Positions 35,725-46,785 of a stretch of 64,000 nt of DNA are shown here, in pieces; the first letter of the stretch is position 1, and the number at the start of each line of letters is the position of its first letter. The translations under genes were made by a program, and so were the position numbers. The notes under the pieces were generated by a model, which made no database searches, had not been told where the DNA came from, and saw only the letters and a program-made list of their open reading frames with translations. Origin of the DNA: Halichondria panicea (Eukaryota; Porifera; Demospongiae; Suberitida; Halichondriidae); assembly GCF_963675165.1 (NCBI RefSeq), contig NC_087378.1, positions 1,853,525 to 1,917,524 of the forward strand, written 5' to 3'.

Positions 35725-38700
35725 TCTGTCATTCACTGAGATTGCGTGCCTAGCGACAACTTCTTGCTTTTCTCACACCACGTGCGGTGACTGCACCTCC
35801 CCTAACTGCCTCTGGTGTCCATCCATTGGCCAGTGTGTTCCTAGCTACCCCCTGACCTATGTGTACGCTCAATGCCTCGGTTGGGTTACTGCTCTAGGCT
35901 GCCCCCTCGATTGTGAGGGGCTCAAAAACTGCAGCGAGTGTCAGGACAGCTCGCGATGTGGGTGGTGTAACGACCCCTCGGACACTGGGAGGGGACAGTG
36001 TGTTGACGGGGGGTTCACTGGTCCACGAGCAAATGGGTCATGTGACGAAGTAGGCCTGTTTGGACTGCCGGAAACTTGGAACTTTGATCAATGCCCAGGT
36101 ATGTGCAGCTCTTAGCAACTGATTTTAAACTAGTGTTCAAGCTGGCGCTGTGCTAATGCCTCTCGCCATGTTTTTGCTTTTGCTTAAAAGTATTAGAGTG
36201 TTATATTAGTATTAAAGTTAGCTTATCTATATAAAGTCACTGAGAAGAAAAGACTTATTTACATGCATCTATTGTTGTATTATGTGGCTTACCAGGATCT
36301 CAAGAAAGAAGAAAATTGATTCTTCCAGGATCTGTAGTTCAGTGTATATAATATCTAAGAAGAAAAGACCTGTGTACATGCATATTGTTATCTATATTGT
36401 TATATGGTAGTGTTTTGTGGCTTATATACCAGGCCCTCAAGACAAAGATGATTCTGCCAGGAGGATCTTGGGATATTATTTTCTCACACACGGGGAATGA
36501 GCGCGCATGCGCATTACATCCACAGGAATAATTAGGGTGTGTCCAAAGAGATCAATTTCACAAAATGGCTACTGCTAGCTAGCTGTTTTAACAGATATTT
36601 TCTGAGTATTGTAGCTAACAAAAAGCTAGCGCTTTAGTGCAAGGCTAACTCATATGTTGAATAGAAAGTTTGTGCGGACAGATGATGCTATGAAAGATTC
36701 TGAAGAGACTGCAACAGCCTTCAATGTGAGTCAAACTAGCCATAACTCGAGAAAGAAGCTTTAGTTTGCTAATCCACGAATCAAAATCCAAGAGAACGTG
36801 GCTAGAAGCCTATAGAAGCTGTTAGTTTTCATTACATTGCAACCGTTGAGCAGTTATAGCTGGAATACACACACAGACACACACAGTCAGATCCCTCGTG
36901 CGGCTACGCCTCGAGGCATAAATATACAACTCCATAGAGTGTTGCTACTTTTACACTTAGTAGTTAGCTCTGCACTAGAATGCTAGCTATTGATAGCTGC
37001 AAGAGTGAGAAGAGAGCTGCAAGGCTCTGCTAATTAATGCAGCAGGGTGTCATAAAGTAGAAGGGGGAAATAGGCATGCTTTTGAAAAGTAACCAGAAAA
37101 TGTTACTAAAAAAAGGTCAACTGTTTTCAATACCCTGTTAGTATGTGGCTATGGACACTCAGTTATACAACTAGTACCTGAATGCAAATTTTAGGGGGGG
37201 GGGATTGGAGCCAGAGGGGGTATCCCCCTTTCCCCTACCCTGTATGACACCCTGTGCAGCCATTCATTTAGACTTGGACTTTTGGCATCGATCTTTTTTA
37301 ACAACAGTCAAGGTCGATCATTACCCACTCTTTGAGTTTCTCAGTGATTCTGGATTTTTCCTGCATGCATGCAGCAAAATTTTAAAACTTTTTTCATGTG
37401 TGATAATAATAGCTAGTAGCTTTAGCTTTGACACCCCCACCGAGGCATCAGCACCTGCGATACTTTCATTTCTATAGGCTTCTGGTTGTTTTGTATTCGT
37501 GGATTTGCAAAATAATGCTTCGTTCTCGAGTTTTGCTTACTCGGAATGTTATTGTTGCCTTTTCAGAAGAGTGCATAGCAAAACTTGTCATCCATGGAGT
37601 GTTGCTACTCTACTTAGTAGTTAACTCTACACTAGAACGCTAGCTATTGGTAGCTGTAAAAGTGGCACAGTTTCAGTTTTCCAATAATTATACTGTAACC
37701 ATTGCTATACTGTATGTTTCTAGCTAGTTCCCCTTCCCCACAGCTTGCCAGTGCAATGGACACAGTGTGTGTATGAATGAGAGTATCTGTGATGAGTGTC
37801 AGAACAACACTATCGGGGACAGCTGCAACACTTGTGAGCCTGGTTACTTTGGTGACGCCAGAAATGGTGGAAACTGCTCTGGTAAGGGAATATAATTATT
37901 TAGTATGTAATCACTTCACTGTTAGCGTAGTTGTATAGTTAATAGGTACTACATGTAAGGTAGTGGTGCAACAAGTAGTTTGTGTACACAGTGTAATCTC
38001 CACCGCATTATTTCGTGCAGATTGTGACTGCAATGGGTACAACCCTGTGTGTAACGACCGTGATGGCACCTGCACCTGTCTCTCGTTCTTTGTGGACGGT
38101 CCCCACTGCGAGATGTGCTCTCCTCAGCACCCCGGGGATCCCAGCAACTTTTGTTACAGTGAGTGTGAATTTACGTGTAAGAAGTAGCATCTACACTGAG
38201 GACTCTATGCTCAATACTGCATAGTTCATATAATTATTATAGTTTGTGAGTGGCCATATAATTTTTCCTGGCCCCCTCTCAGATACCCTGACTCCGGGCT
38301 TTATCTACACGTTCAGTGTGACTGAGGACAGACAGGTGGAAGGGTTCTATGTGGTTACACCAACTGACGATGTCGACCTTCACTTCCGAATTGAAGTCAG
38401 CTCAGATCTGACCGAGCAGCCACTGACATTACAACTGTTCCTGGGAAAGTGTAAGTCGTGGTAACAACTAGGAGGTGTTGTAACTGTGGACTCCATTTAG
38501 TGTGTGTTAGTTATTATCCTCGTGATAATGCATCTACAGTATAATTGAAGTCTGTGCATGCGTGCAATGCCCGCCATGCATTTTTTTAAGAGGCAAAAGC
38601 AATGTAAAGGGATGGGCAATTAAAATAGCATCACTTTTGTTGTATTATTTATCCCTCCCCCCTGCATGTGTCATCTTCCTTGCAGTGTCGGAGGACTTAT

Positions 38701-39750
38701 GGATACTGGCTAACCTCACTGACCCAATACAACTCAACGATGGACAAATCTACGACAAAACCTTGGGCTCCTTTTCGAGCAACTCAAATGAAACCTTTGC
38801 TCAACTGTTTAGCTTCACCAACCCTACGCTACGAAACAGTCTCAACTACACTGAGCTATTGGAGGACAATTCTGAGAACGAGTACACCAGTAGAATGTGG
38901 GACTCAGATGTGAGCCTTGTGGTCTTCCTGTCTGGACTGAGCAACCCCACCACCCTGAGAATTACAGTGGACCAACAGGACCTCTACTATCTGCTCTACT
39001 TCTTTGCTACCTTTGCCATGTACGTTATCAATTCTAGAGCACTATGTCACTTGGTATGGTGTGATCAATCAATGTGTGTATACTGATGGACTGTTGTATG
39101 CATTCATTGGCCCTTATGAACCCTTGGTACATGTGTATGATATTAGCCTCATCTGTTAGTCTCAATACTAGACATTGCTTTTGTGTGTGTTTCTGTGCAG
39201 CTGCTTCTCAGTTCTCTTACTGCTCTTCCTTGGTGGCTGGTACATCAAGAGAAAGGTTGAATACAGAGCTTTTGTAAGGGTAAGTTAGTTCTCAATCTGT
39301 TTGGCAATGCTAATTGCACCTCTGTTTACTACATGTTTCTTTACTCCTGCACAGGCACAGTATGCTGAGCTACAGAGAAGAGTGGCCCGTCCGTTTGCCC
39401 GCATCAAGACAATCATCAGTCCCGTACCACCCCCCACAGCGGATTCTCCTCCTCCTCAACACCCCTCATATGTTGCCGTACAAACATGTCGTAGTGGGAA
39501 GGCAGCTGTCCTCTCTCTGTTCATCCGTCTCCCTGGCGACCACAAGACAGGTCGACCGTGCCCTGGCAGGAGTGGTTTGGCCATCGGAAGCACTCTGGTG
39601 GGCGTCAACTCAATGTCAAAGAAACCAAAAGACAAGTCAAAGAAGAAGAGAGAAGGAACTGAGGAGGAGCAGAGTCGAGGACGCACAAATAACACTTCTC
39701 AAAATAGAATTAGACTGAGAGACATCAGCTCATTGACTACCAGTACATAG
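30534..39750 (+). CDS. Attractin-like single-pass receptor
   Basis: Homologue of attractin/ATRNL1, which act in melanocortin signalling and ubiquitin-linked receptor turnover in vertebrates. Order: signal peptide (SLWLALLCYLSVALCQ), EGF, CUB (31157-31243, 32001-32115, 32483-32665), two EGF (32894-33075), kelch propeller (33244-35153), PSI repeats (35285-35522, 35724-36099), two laminin-type EGF (37743-37880, 38021-38160), attractin-specific ectodomain (38282-39018), membrane span (FATFAICFSVLLLLFLGGWY) and cytoplasmic tail (39356-39750). The tail keeps GKAAVLSLFIRLPG and RSGLAIGSTLVG, the juxtaposed conserved block of attractin tails. I do not see the C-type lectin domain of vertebrate attractin. 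MEGF8 is the main alternative, but it has repeated kelch/PSI units and a different tail. Two introns carry CA microsatellites and several transposon remnants. Confidence 0.9.
31070..31156. repeat. CA microsatellite next to a splice acceptor
   Basis: About 85 bp of nearly uninterrupted CA that runs directly into the acceptor of attractin exon 2 (exon starts 31157). It replaces the usual pyrimidine tract, so length changes could affect splicing. Confidence 0.95.
31325..31870. mobile_element. Terminal-inverted-repeat element, ~545 bp
   Basis: Left end GGTTGGTTGAGTGTAACCAT followed by AGAGTAGAGAGGGATTGG; right end is the inverse (CCAATCCCTCTCTACTCT .. GGTGTAACCAACC). About 50 bp of near-perfect arms. 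In attractin intron 2; no coding frame. Confidence 0.88.
35651..35722. repeat. CA microsatellite next to a splice acceptor
   Basis: About 70 bp of CA ending in CACAG at the attractin exon that starts near 35724. Second case in this gene of a CA array serving as the acceptor tract. Confidence 0.95.
36130..36921 (-). repeat. Dispersed ~700-bp repeat, copy 2 (inverted)
   Basis: Inverted relative to the copy at 21195-21876, very similar over most of its length, in an attractin intron. It is followed by other repeats (36930-37660) that recur at 57730-58050. Confidence 0.85.
36940..37480 (+). repeat. Dispersed repeat interrupted by a MITE
   Basis: Contains TAGTTAGCTCTGCACTAGAA, GGTCGATCATTACCCACTCT and CACCGAGGCATCAGCACCTG, all repeated in the same order at 57730-58050. 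Between the first two, a separate element (37043-37254) is inserted here but absent from the other copy. Confidence 0.8.
37043..37254. mobile_element. MITE, CAGGGTGTCATA termini
   Basis: Left end CAGGGTGTCATA and right end TATGACACCCTG are perfect inverses of 12 bp. The interior matches the element at 6549-6765. Inserted in the dispersed repeat at 36940-37480, so it is the younger of the two. Confidence 0.88.
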
Positions 39751-40093
39751 CGCATGCAATGTTTGAACAAGCACTCGTATATAACCCAATAATTATTGTT
39801 TGTTTTTCAGTGATTGTATATCTTTATAATTATTATTAAGACTCCAAATTTGATAGTTAGTGTAAATTAAACTGCCTTCTTATATCCTGTGCATTGCCGC
39901 TTTTTAACACACTAACTTGTGAATTCATTTCAATTCTCTCCTTATGATTTGATTATTAAAGTGTTACAATGTGATGATGGTAGTTAGCACCCAATTTTGC
40001 TCTATGAATAATGTGAGAAGGCTGGTTTAGTTGAGTATTAAACCACCATGCATATGCATATTTGCACAGACAGAGTAAACTATAGCTAGAACC
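39751..40093. other. AT-rich intergenic gap
   Basis: 343 bp between the attractin stop and the next start codon. AT-rich; holds the attractin 3' UTR and presumably the promoter of the next gene. Nothing else recognised. Confidence 0.6.
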
Positions 40094-43000
40094 ATGGACA
40101 ACTGTACAATAATCCCTCAAGATAATAACTATTATATTAGTCATCACCCTCCACTTTGGCTGGTTTTTGTGATGTTGGCTATAGGAATTATTATTGCCAT
40201 AGTAGTTATCCTTATACTGTACAGATTCAGGACATACATCTGGAAGCTTGTGAGTGGGTATTGCAGACACCGTGTTTGCAGCAAGCTATATCTTGTTCAT
40301 TGTTTATTTATTAACGGGCATTTTATGAGCGGCTATACAGAGGGCCTTGAACATTTTTTATGGTCCACCATGCAACTTTATTTGTGCAAACTTTTCTCAC
40401 AGCGTGCATGCTGCTGCTGCTGTGGATGCTGTGGTGTGTGCTGTGTTGTATGTGGTGGTGCCGGAGTTGGAGCCAAGAGTGAACACTCGTCTACAGTGTC
40501 CCTACTTGAATCTGGCTACCCACTGTCAAGTTCCACTCAGGTGCCACCATGCAATGTCAGATTTGTATATAACGCATGAGATTAATGCTTTTTTCTTAGA
40601 CGTCTTTTATTAACTTGGGGGCGGTTGAGCAAGGCACTGGGTATGACGCGTATGGTCAAGTCATCGTGTATGAAGATCAAGTCACCATGTATGAAGATCA
40701 AGTCACCACACACACCCTTTACGTGGAAAATTATGAGGGGGGGGTGAGCTGAAATGCACTTTATCAGTCTGTAGACTTCACTGTTGATCTCTAGGATGAC
40801 TGCGGTAGTGATACTGAGATCACAGCCAACAGCTCAGTAATAAAATCAACAAGAAGGGATGATGTTGAGTACATGTATCAGAAACCTCTGGCTTTTTCTG
40901 ACATGTTCTGCCTCTCAAACAAGTATGTCTATTATAAATGTTCATTTACATCATAACTATGTCTGTCCTGTCTTCTTCACGTGCAGAGAGCAAGCTCTAT
41001 CTCAGTTGTACATTGAAGATAAGAAACTGCTTAGCAACTTGGCGTACAGTTTCCTTAACGAGCTCTCGACAACATTCTCTCTCTTTGTGCAGCACCTCTC
41101 ACAGCAACTCGTGGCAGCAGAGATCAAAGACAAGTTGTGGAAAGAAGAAGTGGAGTGTCTTGCGAAGGATGCCTTCTCAGACGCTAAGAAACGATGGTTG
41201 TCGGTCAGTTTGTCTGCAATGGGGCGAGCCAAGATGAGTATTCCTAACACTTTGCAAGTGGATTTGGTAAGTGATTACACATTATCACCATGCTTTAATG
41301 TGGACTTGTTAATTTGTGTGAAGTGTCCGGTAACAGTACAACTGCTGGAGCATATTTGCAAGACACTGGAGGATAGAGAACCAACAAATGAGAAAATGGT
41401 AAATTCCAAGTGCTAGTTGTTCACCTAACTGTATAAAAGCCAAAACTCATTTGGTCATGCTGTGTCTTATATTGATACATTTTGTACAGGTTAATGCAAT
41501 GCTTGTGGAGTTTCAAAACAGCTGGACAGTGTTTGAGCAGTTTCACGCAGCGGTGAACCTAATGCAGATCAAGGTAACAATCCATAATACAGTACACTAA
41601 GTTAAACGTGTTCTAATGACTTCGATTTCAGCAACTTGAGAAAGATATGTCGTTGAGAAAGCAGATTTTGGTTGCCATCTATGACGAAAGAGCGGAGGTA
41701 TTTATTGCAGTAATATTCATAAGGTTATTCCATGCACTCTCAATAATTATTTCAGCTCACTCAGCAACTACAGCAGTATCAGAAGAAACAGCTCACTCAG
41801 TTGGATAAGATCAAACATGATCTGCAAGCTGAGCTTCACCTAATGAGAATCGACATTTACAACTTGTGGGAATCAACACTGGACTCTTTCAGAATGGGTA
41901 TGTAGTACAGGATCTGAATTTTAGATGTATATACGTACTTGCTGATCAAATTTCAGATATAAGAAGAGAAAGCTCTTCGCTAAGTGTGCAACTGCAGAAA
42001 CAGCTAGATCAAGAAGAGAGGCAAGGGGCACAAGCTTTGGAGAATAGTATCTCTCAAAAGGTATTGTATACTCAGTAATTATGAAGACTATTTGACTATT
42101 TACAACTATAACTTTTTGTATAGAGAGATAGTTTGTTGAATGGTCAGCTGAGTTTGCCAGACTTTGTGACGGACTTCTGTGATTTAACAAGGGCATACAC
42201 AAACGGACAGTGTGCTCGGAGATCATTGGAATTTCAACTAATCGGCTCACAATTCAGCACCTTGGTGGAGGTGAGAGTTTGATGACATATGCATGTATAC
42301 AATTCACGCTTTGGTGAGTGCATGGAGGCAAGAGTTTGTACACGTGACAATTGTACAGTTCGTATAATTATGCTGGCATATACCATGGACACATGTACAG
42401 CATTTTGGGGCTAAAACACTCAACGGTGCACTAGAGACTGAGAAGAGGGTATACAAAGACTACCTTCAGCAAACAAACCGGGAGACCCCACATGTCACCC
42501 AGACCATCAAGGGGAACATAGTGAGACTGAAAGGGCTCATAGGTACAGTACAATACCTATATGCTGTGTATCAGACACTTAATCTTTTTTGTGCTGTACA
42601 TCATACAGCTTCATTAAAACAACTTCGGGGAGAGCAACGTTCTCATCTTCAAACTATTATCGAGCAAAAGGTATAGACTCAGCAGCTACCGGAAGTTAAT
42701 TCATCTTATGTACAGGTTGCCGAGAAGCACAGGACCGACTCGTTTTGTGGAGCTGACATCACTCATCACCAAGCAACACTGAAGGGAGTGATTGAGTTGC
42801 AGACAGACCTCTGTGAAGCGTACGTTATCTGATTATTTGTGCAGTTTAGATTCACATTTTCCTCTGTACTTGGTCACCTAGTGATTGTCAGCAACTGGTC
42901 GATCAGTGTCTTGCTCGATTGAAGTTGTTTGAAGCCCAACTAGAGCTAAGCAAAATCAGTCAAGAAAGAAGGTAATCATATACAAACTATCAATTCCAAA

Positions 43001-44043
43001 AGACTGGGGTAATGTGTTTCTCTCTCGACAGACTACAAGAACTACTAGAGGTGAGGAAGATGGAACTTAGTCATACTCTAAACCAGGAAACTGATGGAGT
43101 GCGTCCGGGTAGTGAAGATGTGGTGATTGCAGTAAGTTTTTGGTTTCTGTAGCAAAACTTGTACATGTACATTGTGTGGGCATAATTATATATAATATTA
43201 CCCAGAATTTGAAGTTCCAAAAGGAAGAGAAGAATCTTCAAACATCTCATGCCTCTGCTCACACTGAACTCAAAAAGTATATTCATGACATTGTATGTAT
43301 TAATGTGTAATGGTGGTAATGCAGCAAACTGGCTGAAGACACAAAGTCCACACTGCTGTCAGAGCACTTCATATTCCAAACACACATCGAAAAGTTGCGG
43401 GTAAGCCTAAACAGTATATGCATGCTTCACATGGAAACTATCATCATTTAATCCCCTACAGAGAGAGCATGAGCGACTGGTCATTCTGACTAATAAGAAA
43501 GACCTAGCCATCAATGCTTTAAAGGTACAATCACGTATTCAGAATTTTGCTTGTGTGATTAATCAAATGTTTACTTTTTCATCTAGAGCAAATTGTTGGA
43601 CCAGTTGCAATTGTCAGGCAACAGTGAGCAAGTTGTCGGAAAGCATATCATCCACCAGCACCAAGTGGAGACTGAGCTGCTCACACGAACCATCAACAAG
43701 TGAGCCTGCATGCACTTCGTCCCACCATTATCTAAAGCACTCCCATAAAGATATATATACACAATGTTTACTCCAAGTATACGTATATACTACTCTGCAT
43801 GTACGACTTATACCGTCGACTGTGCATGGTCATTCCTGACAGCCTATGATTCAACATGCTATATACATGTACTACTATTGTCATTATATATACACTGTAT
43901 TCAGGACAAAAGACCATCAAAACCAGGTGCTCATTCAGAAGCTCCAAGCTCGCAAGTTGGAAAAGAAACAGGATAAGGAAAGAGAACTCAAACAACAGCA
44001 ACCTCCTTCCAAAACATATAGACCCGGCAATGCTAAATCGTGA
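40094..44043 (+). CDS. Single-pass membrane coiled-coil protein with cysteine cluster
   Basis: Family not recognised. Exon 40094-40249 encodes a short N-terminus and a strong membrane span (WLVFVMLAIGIIIAIVVILI). Exon 40402-40539 follows with RACCCCCGCCGVCCVVC, a juxtamembrane cysteine cluster likely to be palmitoylated. Exon 40601-40747 has two copies of YEDQVT. About fifteen small exons from 40795 onward encode a long, Gln/Glu/Lys-rich coiled coil (for example RAKMSIPNTLQ, QAELHLMRIDIYNLWEST, KQDKERELKQQQ). The stop TGA is at 44041-44043. Further coiled-coil frames at 44354-44442 and 44494-44585 do not join in phase and may belong to alternative 3' ends or to a decayed copy. One N-terminal membrane span plus a long coiled coil recalls EVC/EVC2 of cilia, but the sequence evidence for that is weak. 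Confidence 0.7.
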
Positions 44044-45040
44044 GATGACATTAGCTGTTGTGTATCAGATCTAATCACAATGGTTTTCCCCAACCACATA
44101 GATTTGTGTCCACAGTACTTGTGAACTTGCTGTATTCAGTTCGACACAAACGATCTATTGCGGTATAGTACACCCTATTGTACAATGTTCATGACAATTA
44201 AACATGGATATGGAATAATAGTATGTAGTAGCTACATGTACTATGCCGGCAACAATATTTTAGGGCTATAATCATTGCACATTCAAGTATTACTGTGTAC
44301 ACTGCTTTAAATACTAAGCTACACAGACTAATGATCACATATACACTATATAGGCCCTGGAGGCTGAGCTGGAGCAAGATGAGGCGAGGTTGAAGTCAAA
44401 AATGATAAAGAGGTTTCAAGCAAATGCTAAATCAGAGCTCCAGGTACTATTATTATAAAGCTAATTTTATTTAATCTTTCCGCACTGCATGCAGGTTCAC
44501 GAGTCAGAGGTGATTATCAAACTGGCATCAGCATTGAATATGACACACAGCGAACTAGAGAAGGAGCTTCAGAAGTCTGTCATAGGTTAGTACACCTTGT
44601 GGCTCATTCGTGGAATTTGACTGTGACTCATGTTGTCTTCCCTTACAGAGCAAAGCAACGGAACTGATCACGAAACAAGCTCTTTAGTTACCAATAGTGT
44701 ACTGGACTTGTTAAGAGGTTACTATGTAGATACAGGCTTTGTAACGTTAGTTAGCTGATTACAAAGCTACTTAACTTCCATAGAACACAAGGACCGGTTG
44801 CGAGACCAGTCATATAATAATAAATATATACATCACAAATAATGATAAGATAACGTCACAGGCTTTACATACTGCATGCACTGTACAAGGACTTATTCTA
44901 AATAGCTCCTATATATAGTAAGCATAAATTCCATATATTTGTAGTTTTATTGTATCAGGTTGAGCTTAATTGCTCCTGGTTATCGTTTTCTTGCTGACCT
45001 TGAGAATGCTGTTCTCGTGGTAATTCCTGTCAATGTAATT
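44044..45040. other. 3' region with extra coiled-coil frames, ancestral copy of a local duplication
   Basis: Holds two open, coiled-coil-like segments (44354-44442, ALEAELEQDEARLKSK; 44494-44585, HESEVIIKLASALN) and a segment ending VLDLLRGYYVDTGF (44650-44757). The last, and the sequence around 44120-44290, recur degenerately at 50335-50700. Likely a variable 3' end of the preceding gene. No other gene seen. Confidence 0.5.
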
Positions 45041-46413
45041 CTATAGTGACATTTCTTGTGGCTCTTGTCCTATTTGCCTTTGAAGTAATCGATAATATTC
45101 CGTCATAGATACCATTCTTCCAATATTTGGTAGAGAATGGTCAATTGTCTCACTCTCATAGGTTTTAAGCATTTCTTCAAGGCTGTCAAATTCTCTGTCG
45201 GTTATCTTGTAGATTTTCCTGTCATCGTGCTTGAAGGTTATCGTAAAGTGCTTTGTCTCATGCTTTACTCTTGTTCCTCTTAGTACTGGTTGATATACAG
45301 ATAGTATATATTGCTTGTGATTGGTACTGTAGCGAGTAAGATAGCTTCGAGTTTGGAATGCTTTTAGCCTGAATTCAGCTTCTTCTCCAGAGATATCGGA
45401 ATGGTAACTGTCGTGATGATCCATAATTTGATCGGTTTTTGAAATAGAGAATATTGGAGTCTGCATGATAATAATGACAAAAACATTTTATTATAAGGAA
45501 TGCCTGCAAACTAGAGAGATCTGCTTACCAGTTGTTTGGGTGATTTGACATATTGCATGGGTTTGAGATACATTTCAAAGTCTGCGCAAAGAGAATAAAA
45601 CCTATCACAAACAATAATAGAGATTGTTCTTGCATCAGAAATGCATTGATATAGCATGAGACCGATCGAGTGTTGGATAAAATTTACAGGCATAAGCCCG
45701 AGGGCACGTGCACAGCCCCAATGGGAAGTTGCCTGTATCATACCAACATGAGGATTCTCATGCAGTGTTTATATCGTGACGACTCCAAATTATGCCTCGA
45801 AAGGGACCGTATGATTTTTATTACACGCTTGTATCTTGACAAGTAAAATTCTTAAGGACCATGTTGCTAAATAAAAATCTAGTGCATGGAAACTTTATAT
45901 AGTCTCGCAAGCCAGACGTACGCCAGTCTGGGTCGAGACTATGGTTGCACACGGCTACATCTCTTATAATATTAGTGACGACCTCCCAGTTATTACCAGG
46001 GGCACTCTCATTCAGCAATCCCTGTATACTCTAGATTCTCCATGTACATACCATCAACTGGTTCTATTGCCCTTGGCGGCGATGGTGCCCTTGGCGATAA
46101 CCTTGGCGGTACCCTTGTCCTTTCCCTTGGCCTCAACAGTGCCCTTGGCCACGACGGTGGTGACGGTGGTGACGGTGGTGCCATTGGCGGCGGTGGTGGC
46201 ATTGGCGGCGGTGGTGGCCTTCGCGGCGGTGGTGGCCTTCGCGGCGGTGGTGCCCTTCGCCTTGGCCACGGCGGTACCCTTGCCCTTTCCCTTGGTCTCG
46301 GAATGCCATTTTGACCATCCACAATTGGTGGGACTTCCTCCTGATGGTTATCTGCACAAAGAAATGTCATGAAAAGTGTGCTTACAGTGCTATTTACCAC
46401 TACGATCAGCCAT
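45041..46413 (-). CDS. Proline-rich SH2 adaptor (SH2-1)
   Basis: Predicted adaptor: SH2 domains bind phosphotyrosine and proline-rich tracts bind SH3/WW domains. Exons in transcription order: 46398-46413 (MADRS), 46052-46351, 45529-45581, 45041-45460. All joins keep phase and the total is about 262 residues. The second exon is almost entirely Pro/Arg (PPPPRRPPPPPMPPPPPMAP), encoded by a minisatellite-like GGCGGTGGT array. The third has YLKPMQYV, possible tyrosine sites. The SH2 domain fills the last exon: SYHSDISGEEAEFRL, then SYLTRYS, where the Arg corresponds to the FLVR arginine. No kinase, SH3 or lipid anchor is seen. The exon 46621-46651 of the upstream gene could replace the MADRS exon in the same phase. 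Paralogue of the gene at 50870-52293. Confidence 0.8.
46066..46300 (-). repeat. Coding minisatellite in the proline-rich exon
   Basis: Repeats of about 9-18 bp based on GGCGGTGGT/GCCCTTGGC (plus strand). It is open in several frames on both strands: Pro/Arg in the chosen minus frame, Gly-rich on the plus strand, Ala/Thr- and His/Arg-rich in the other minus frames. Only the Pro/Arg frame fits the splice phases. Confidence 0.75.
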
Positions 46414-46659
46414 GGATAATCATACAACAATACAGGCAGCTACTCGCCTAAATCCAAGGTAGTATCTTCCCTCCCCTTTGAGAAAACTCTGATGTTATAG
46501 AAACTATGCATGCATTCTATCTCATGTATCGCAAAATACAAATCCCCTAACCCCACTAATTATAATGCTCGCCGAATAATTATACTGTATAAATCTGCCA
46601 CCTTAGACTGATCGACTGACCTTTTTTGCCAGCTTTTGGAGATTCCACTTTCTGTGAAT

Positions 46660-46726
46660 GTATGGGATCATAGGTCGGTATCCAACAGAAACATTGGGAT
46701 CATAGGTCGGTATCCAACAGAAACAT
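46660..46726 (+). repeat. Direct duplication of a ~34-bp unit
   Basis: TGGGATCATAGGTCGGTATC followed by CAACAGAAACAT occurs twice in a row. It lies directly upstream of the acceptor of the small exon 46621-46651 (minus strand). Confidence 0.9.
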
Positions 46727-46785
46727 GCAGCTACAAAGCAGCTACGTACTAGTACGTTCTAAAGGGCTATATCTAAGCAAATTAC

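Noticed and set aside
40094..44043. Firm assignment of the coiled-coil membrane protein as EVC or EVC2
   Set aside because: Only the layout (one membrane span, long coiled coil) agrees; I found no diagnostic motif, so the family was left open.
45821..46018. Minus-strand frame starting MLNESAPG as an exon of the SH2-1 gene
   Set aside because: It would need a frame change from the proline-rich exon. The donor at 46051 joins directly and in phase to 45529-45581, so this segment is intronic.
46042..46314. Glycine-rich plus-strand frame over the GGCGGTGGT array
   Set aside because: It is the complement of the proline-rich exon; only the minus-strand frame fits splice phases on both sides. No splice signals or neighbouring exons support a plus-strand gene.
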